Positions 61,832-64,000 of a stretch of 64,000 nucleotides of DNA are shown here, piece by piece. This DNA is from RGIG5612 sp050944475. Lineage in GTDB: Bacteria; Bacillota; Clostridia; Lachnospirales; Lachnospiraceae. How positions within the stretch are numbered: the stretch's first letter is position 1; the number at the start of each line of letters is the position of its first letter. The notes below the pieces were generated by a model. It saw nothing but the letters and a program-made list of their open reading frames with translations, did not search any database and was not told the DNA's origin. A program made the translations under genes and the position numbers. The DNA is taken from positions 1 to 64,000 of the forward strand of contig JBMNRD010000005.1 of assembly GCA_050944475.1 (NCBI GenBank). Reading direction: 5' to 3'.

Positions 61832-62716
61832 ATGTCAGAGGAAACGAATGTACAACAAGACAATATGGAGGGCTGCAACCCGTCAGAATGCGCTTCTTGC
61901 GCAAGTGCCGGTTCGTGCTCAAGCCGGATGAAACCTGAGGACTTAATCGAGCCCCAGAACAAGATGAGTAATGTAAAGCACGTTATCGGGGTCGTCAGCG
62001 GAAAGGGCGGTGTGGGTAAATCCTTTGTCACCGGAACACTTGCGGTTCAGCTTGCAAAGACAGGTTATAAGGTGGGCATCATGGATGCAGACATCACCGG
62101 ACCTTCAATTCAGAAAATGTTCGGAGTCAAGGGTGAGGTCAGCGGCAACGAACACGGCATTTTTCCCGGGGCAACGAAGAACGGCATTAAGATTATCAGC
62201 ATAAACATGCTCCTGGATCGCGAGGACACCCCGGTATTATGGAGGGGTCCCGTGCTGGCGGGAGTTGTAAAGCAGTTCTGGTCGGACGTTGTGTGGGGCG
62301 AGCTGGATTATCTTCTGGTGGATATGCCTCCCGGAACCGGTGATGTGCCGATGACGGTTTTCCAATCACTTCCGCTTGACGGCGTAATTGTTGTAACCTC
62401 ACCCCAGGATCTTGTCACAATGATTGTCAAGAAAGCGTATCACATGGCGGGCACCATGAAGGTTAAGGTTTTGGGCCTTATAGAAAATTACAGCTATCTG
62501 GAATGCCCGGACTGCGGAAAGAGAATAAACGTATTTGGTGAAAGCAACATTGAAGAGGTTGCGGAAGAAATAGGCTCTGCGGTTCTTGGGAAAATGCCGC
62601 TGGTTCCGGAACTGGCAAGGCTCTCTGATGAGGGAAGGTTTGAGGAAATCGATATCGATATCTTTGCTTATGCAGTTGAAAGAATAACGTCCCTTAAGTC
62701 ACGTCCCGTAAAATGA
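61832..62716 (+). CDS. Mrp/NBP35-family iron-sulfur carrier ATPase
   Basis: A 294-residue P-loop ATPase of the MinD/Mrp group. The N-terminal Cys-rich segment CNPSECASCASAGSC (about 14-28) and a C-terminal CPDC motif are candidate cluster ligands. Walker A is SGKGGVGKS (about 56-64); the nucleotide-sensing MDADITGPS and VDMPPGTGD follow. It probably carries Fe-S clusters to target enzymes. The ATG 61832 follows TAGGAG; the longer frame from 61784 lacks a site. Confidence 0.88.
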   Translation: MSEETNVQQDNMEGCNPSECASCASAGSCSSRMKPEDLIEPQNKMSNVKHVIGVVSGKGGVGKSFVTGTLAVQLAKTGYKVGIMDADITGPSIQKMFGVKGEVSGNEHGIFPGATKNGIKIISINMLLDREDTPVLWRGPVLAGVVKQFWSDVVWGELDYLLVDMPPGTGDVPMTVFQSLPLDGVIVVTSPQDLVTMIVKKAYHMAGTMKVKVLGLIENYSYLECPDCGKRINVFGESNIEEVAEEIGSAVLGKMPLVPELARLSDEGRFEEIDIDIFAYAVERITSLKSRPVK

Positions 62717-62718
62717 AA

Positions 62719-62806
62719 TGTATCCGGGTGGTGCCGGGAATAAGACTTGCGTTATTGCCGTTTTAACGGTTGTTTTCAGGTGTATCCAGGCGGCGCAGGG
62801 GATAAG
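62719..62806 (+). repeat. two imperfect 26-bp direct repeats
   Basis: TGTATCCGGGTGGTGCCGGG plus AATAAG (62719-62744) recurs as TGTATCCAGGCGGCGCAGGG plus GATAAG (62781-62806), 62 bp apart. A small CCGTTTTAACGG hairpin lies between. It fills the gap between the Mrp and phosphoribosyltransferase genes. Confidence 0.75.
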
Positions 62807-62829
62807 GAGACATTGTAAAAGGAGGCATA

Positions 62830-63393
62830 GTGAAAAAGTACTATAAAATGACAATCGCAGGCTGCGAAAGAGAGCTTCCCTTATGCAAGGCGTCAGACAG
62901 CCTGGCAATTGCTGGATTTGTTATTTTCGGTGATGTGGAGTTGACTTGTGCATGTGCGGCCGAATTGTTGAAAAGGGCACCGGAATTTGATTATATGGTG
63001 GCTCCGGAGGCAAAGGCAATTCCTTTGATTCACGAGATGGCAAGGCAGAGCGGCAGAAATGAATACTGCCTGGTGCGCAAGGCTCCGAAGTTGTATATGG
63101 ACGGAGTATTTGAAACTCAGGTGCAGTCGATTACCACACGGGGAGTGCAGCATCTTTACATGGACGGCAAGGATGCAAGGCTTATTAAGGGCAAGAAAGT
63201 ATTGATTCTTGACGATGTTATCTCCACAGGAGAATCCTTGGCAGCCGTTGAGAAGCTTGTAAATGAAGCCGGGGGAGAGATTGCGGGCCGTATGGCTATA
63301 CTTGCCGAGGGGGATGCGGCAAAAAGGAACGACATAATCTTCCTTGAAGCACTGCCGTTGTTCGACGGAGATTTCAATCCTCTGCCGTTTTAA
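62830..63393 (+). CDS. adenine-phosphoribosyltransferase-like PRTase
   Basis: A 187-residue type I phosphoribosyltransferase. The PRPP-binding loop VLILDDVISTGESL is near residue 124-137, PEAKAIPLIHEMA near 57 and the PRTase hood at the N-terminus. It resembles APRT/xanthine PRTase regulators such as those used in purine salvage; the base specificity is unclear. The start is GTG 62830 after AAAAGGAGG. Its stop codon directly abuts the stop of the convergent gene. Confidence 0.8.
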   Translation: MKKYYKMTIAGCERELPLCKASDSLAIAGFVIFGDVELTCACAAELLKRAPEFDYMVAPEAKAIPLIHEMARQSGRNEYCLVRKAPKLYMDGVFETQVQSITTRGVQHLYMDGKDARLIKGKKVLILDDVISTGESLAAVEKLVNEAGGEIAGRMAILAEGDAAKRNDIIFLEALPLFDGDFNPLPF

Positions 63394-64000
63394 TCATCCT
63401 TCATAAAGCTTTAATTTTATCGGTGCTCCGTTCGAGAATCTGGTTCCGTTCTTATAATCATATCCGAGGGAGGGCGCCATCATTGTATAAGTTTTCAGGC
63501 TTGAGGCTGAATTCCATGTAAGGAAGCCTCCGGTCAGACCTGCATCGTAGAGAGCCTGCGCCTGGCTTCCGAAATATTCGGTATCGCAGTATATACTTAC
63601 ATTCCACCATGGAACCATATAGCAAGTGAGCCACGTCCTGGCAAGTCCCGGGGTTTCGATTTCCTTCTGCCTTGCGGCAGCCTTGGTTGCCCATTCATAG
63701 ATGGTGGGATAGGGGACTGTCCATGTGTCAACGGATCTGCCGTAGTGATCGGTGTAGGGCATGGCGCTGACTGCATCAACGATATTGGAAATGGCCGGGA
63801 AATACTGTCCGTAAGCAGTCACATATGCGCTGGCACATTCTGCAAATACATCTACTGAAAGGTAAACATTTTCCCTGTGAATCTGGTCTGCGGCATAGAA
63901 GCAGAAGTTTTGGATGGCTTCCGCCTTTTCCTCTCCGTATTCGTTTTTGAAATCCGTCGTTTCGTCCAGGGACATGCTGAAAGATTCCTCGGGAAAACGA
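63394..64000 (-). CDS. DUF4015 putative glycoside hydrolase, C-terminal part (partial)
   Basis: The frame is open from the window edge to the stop at 63394-63396. About 200 residues are visible, beginning RFPEESFSMSLDET and containing NVYLSVDVFAECAS and a late GGFLTWNS segment. This matches the TIM-barrel family DUF4015 (putative glycosyl hydrolase) as remembered. The N-terminus and any signal peptide lie beyond position 64000. The ATG at 63975 is internal, since conserved-looking sequence continues upstream of it. Confidence 0.7.
   Translation of the reverse strand, partial: RFPEESFSMSLDETTDFKNEYGEEKAEAIQNFCFYAADQIHRENVYLSVDVFAECASAYVTAYGQYFPAISNIVDAVSAMPYTDHYGRSVDTWTVPYPTIYEWATKAAARQKEIETPGLARTWLTCYMVPWWNVSIYCDTEYFGSQAQALYDAGLTGGFLTWNSASSLKTYTMMAPSLGYDYKNGTRFSNGAPIKLKLYEG

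Overview
The window looks like chromosomal DNA of a mid-GC Gram-positive anaerobe of the class Clostridia, most likely Lachnospiraceae. This rests on AGGAGG-type ribosome-binding sites, some GTG/TTG starts, sortase/LPxTG surface proteins, a perfect CIRCE element, a TGS-less threonyl-tRNA synthetase and a purine pathway with separate AICAR formyltransferase and PurO-like IMP cyclohydrolase. The assignment comes from gene content read by eye, not from a database search.

Layout. 1-1400: the 3' end of a 23S rRNA with no 5S gene behind it, then a tRNA string (Asn, Glu, Thr, a CAT-anticodon tRNA, a decayed Asp, Leu). It is interrupted by 134-bp tandem repeats built from pieces of the neighbouring tRNA-Thr. 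1400-4334: a promoter, a yybP-ykoY (Mn2+) riboswitch with terminator, and a P-type cation ATPase. 4381-7074: a ceramidase-like hydrolase, a two-part protein with an HTH-like C-terminal module, and a VWA protein. 7160-26030: a catabolic island with two paralogous Amidohydro_2 enzymes at its edges, a LysR regulator, a gallate-decarboxylase (LpdC)-like UbiD enzyme, a feruloyl-esterase-like hydrolase, a complete family-5 ABC importer, a chimeric esterase pseudogene, a zinc alcohol dehydrogenase, a creatininase-family hydrolase, a split transketolase and GAPDH. 26060-35960: housekeeping and miscellaneous genes (zinc-ribbon membrane protein, tRNA-Pro, purF, MATE exporter, DUF853 ATPase, methyltransferase, thrS, membrane-anchored FKBP/trigger-factor-like protein, tRNA-Leu). 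36037-36774: an SDR. 36987-42627: the pyrimidine operon pyrC-K-D-F-E-B-I, with a PyrR-type hairpin in a very short leader. 42724-51855: the purine genes purE-M-N, IMP cyclohydrolase, AICAR formyltransferase, purD, purL. 52055-58835: a sortase-linked pilus locus. 58915-64000: tRNA-Thr, DUF5721, CIRCE-htpG, Mrp/NBP35 ATPase, a phosphoribosyltransferase and the 3' part of a DUF4015 glycoside-hydrolase-like gene.

How the genes may work together. The 7-26 kb island reads as an uptake-and-degradation module. The esterase would release an aromatic acid, the UbiD and Amidohydro_2 enzymes would decarboxylate or cleave it, the dehydrogenase/creatininase pair would oxidise and hydrolyse a ring or lactone-like intermediate, and transketolase plus GAPDH would feed central metabolism. 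Each family call is sound, but the combined pathway is inference. The most unusual single object is the 1398-residue surface protein at 53935-58131. It carries a subtilisin-like domain with an intact Asp/His/Ser set, a probable thioester domain, Cna-B/SpaA domains and LPLTG plus a membrane helix. A basic loop, an internal signal peptide and a second pilin-like protein with its own LPETG anchor then follow, all in one reading frame beside a class C sortase. It looks like a surface polyprotein that signal peptidase and sortase would cut into two wall-anchored products.
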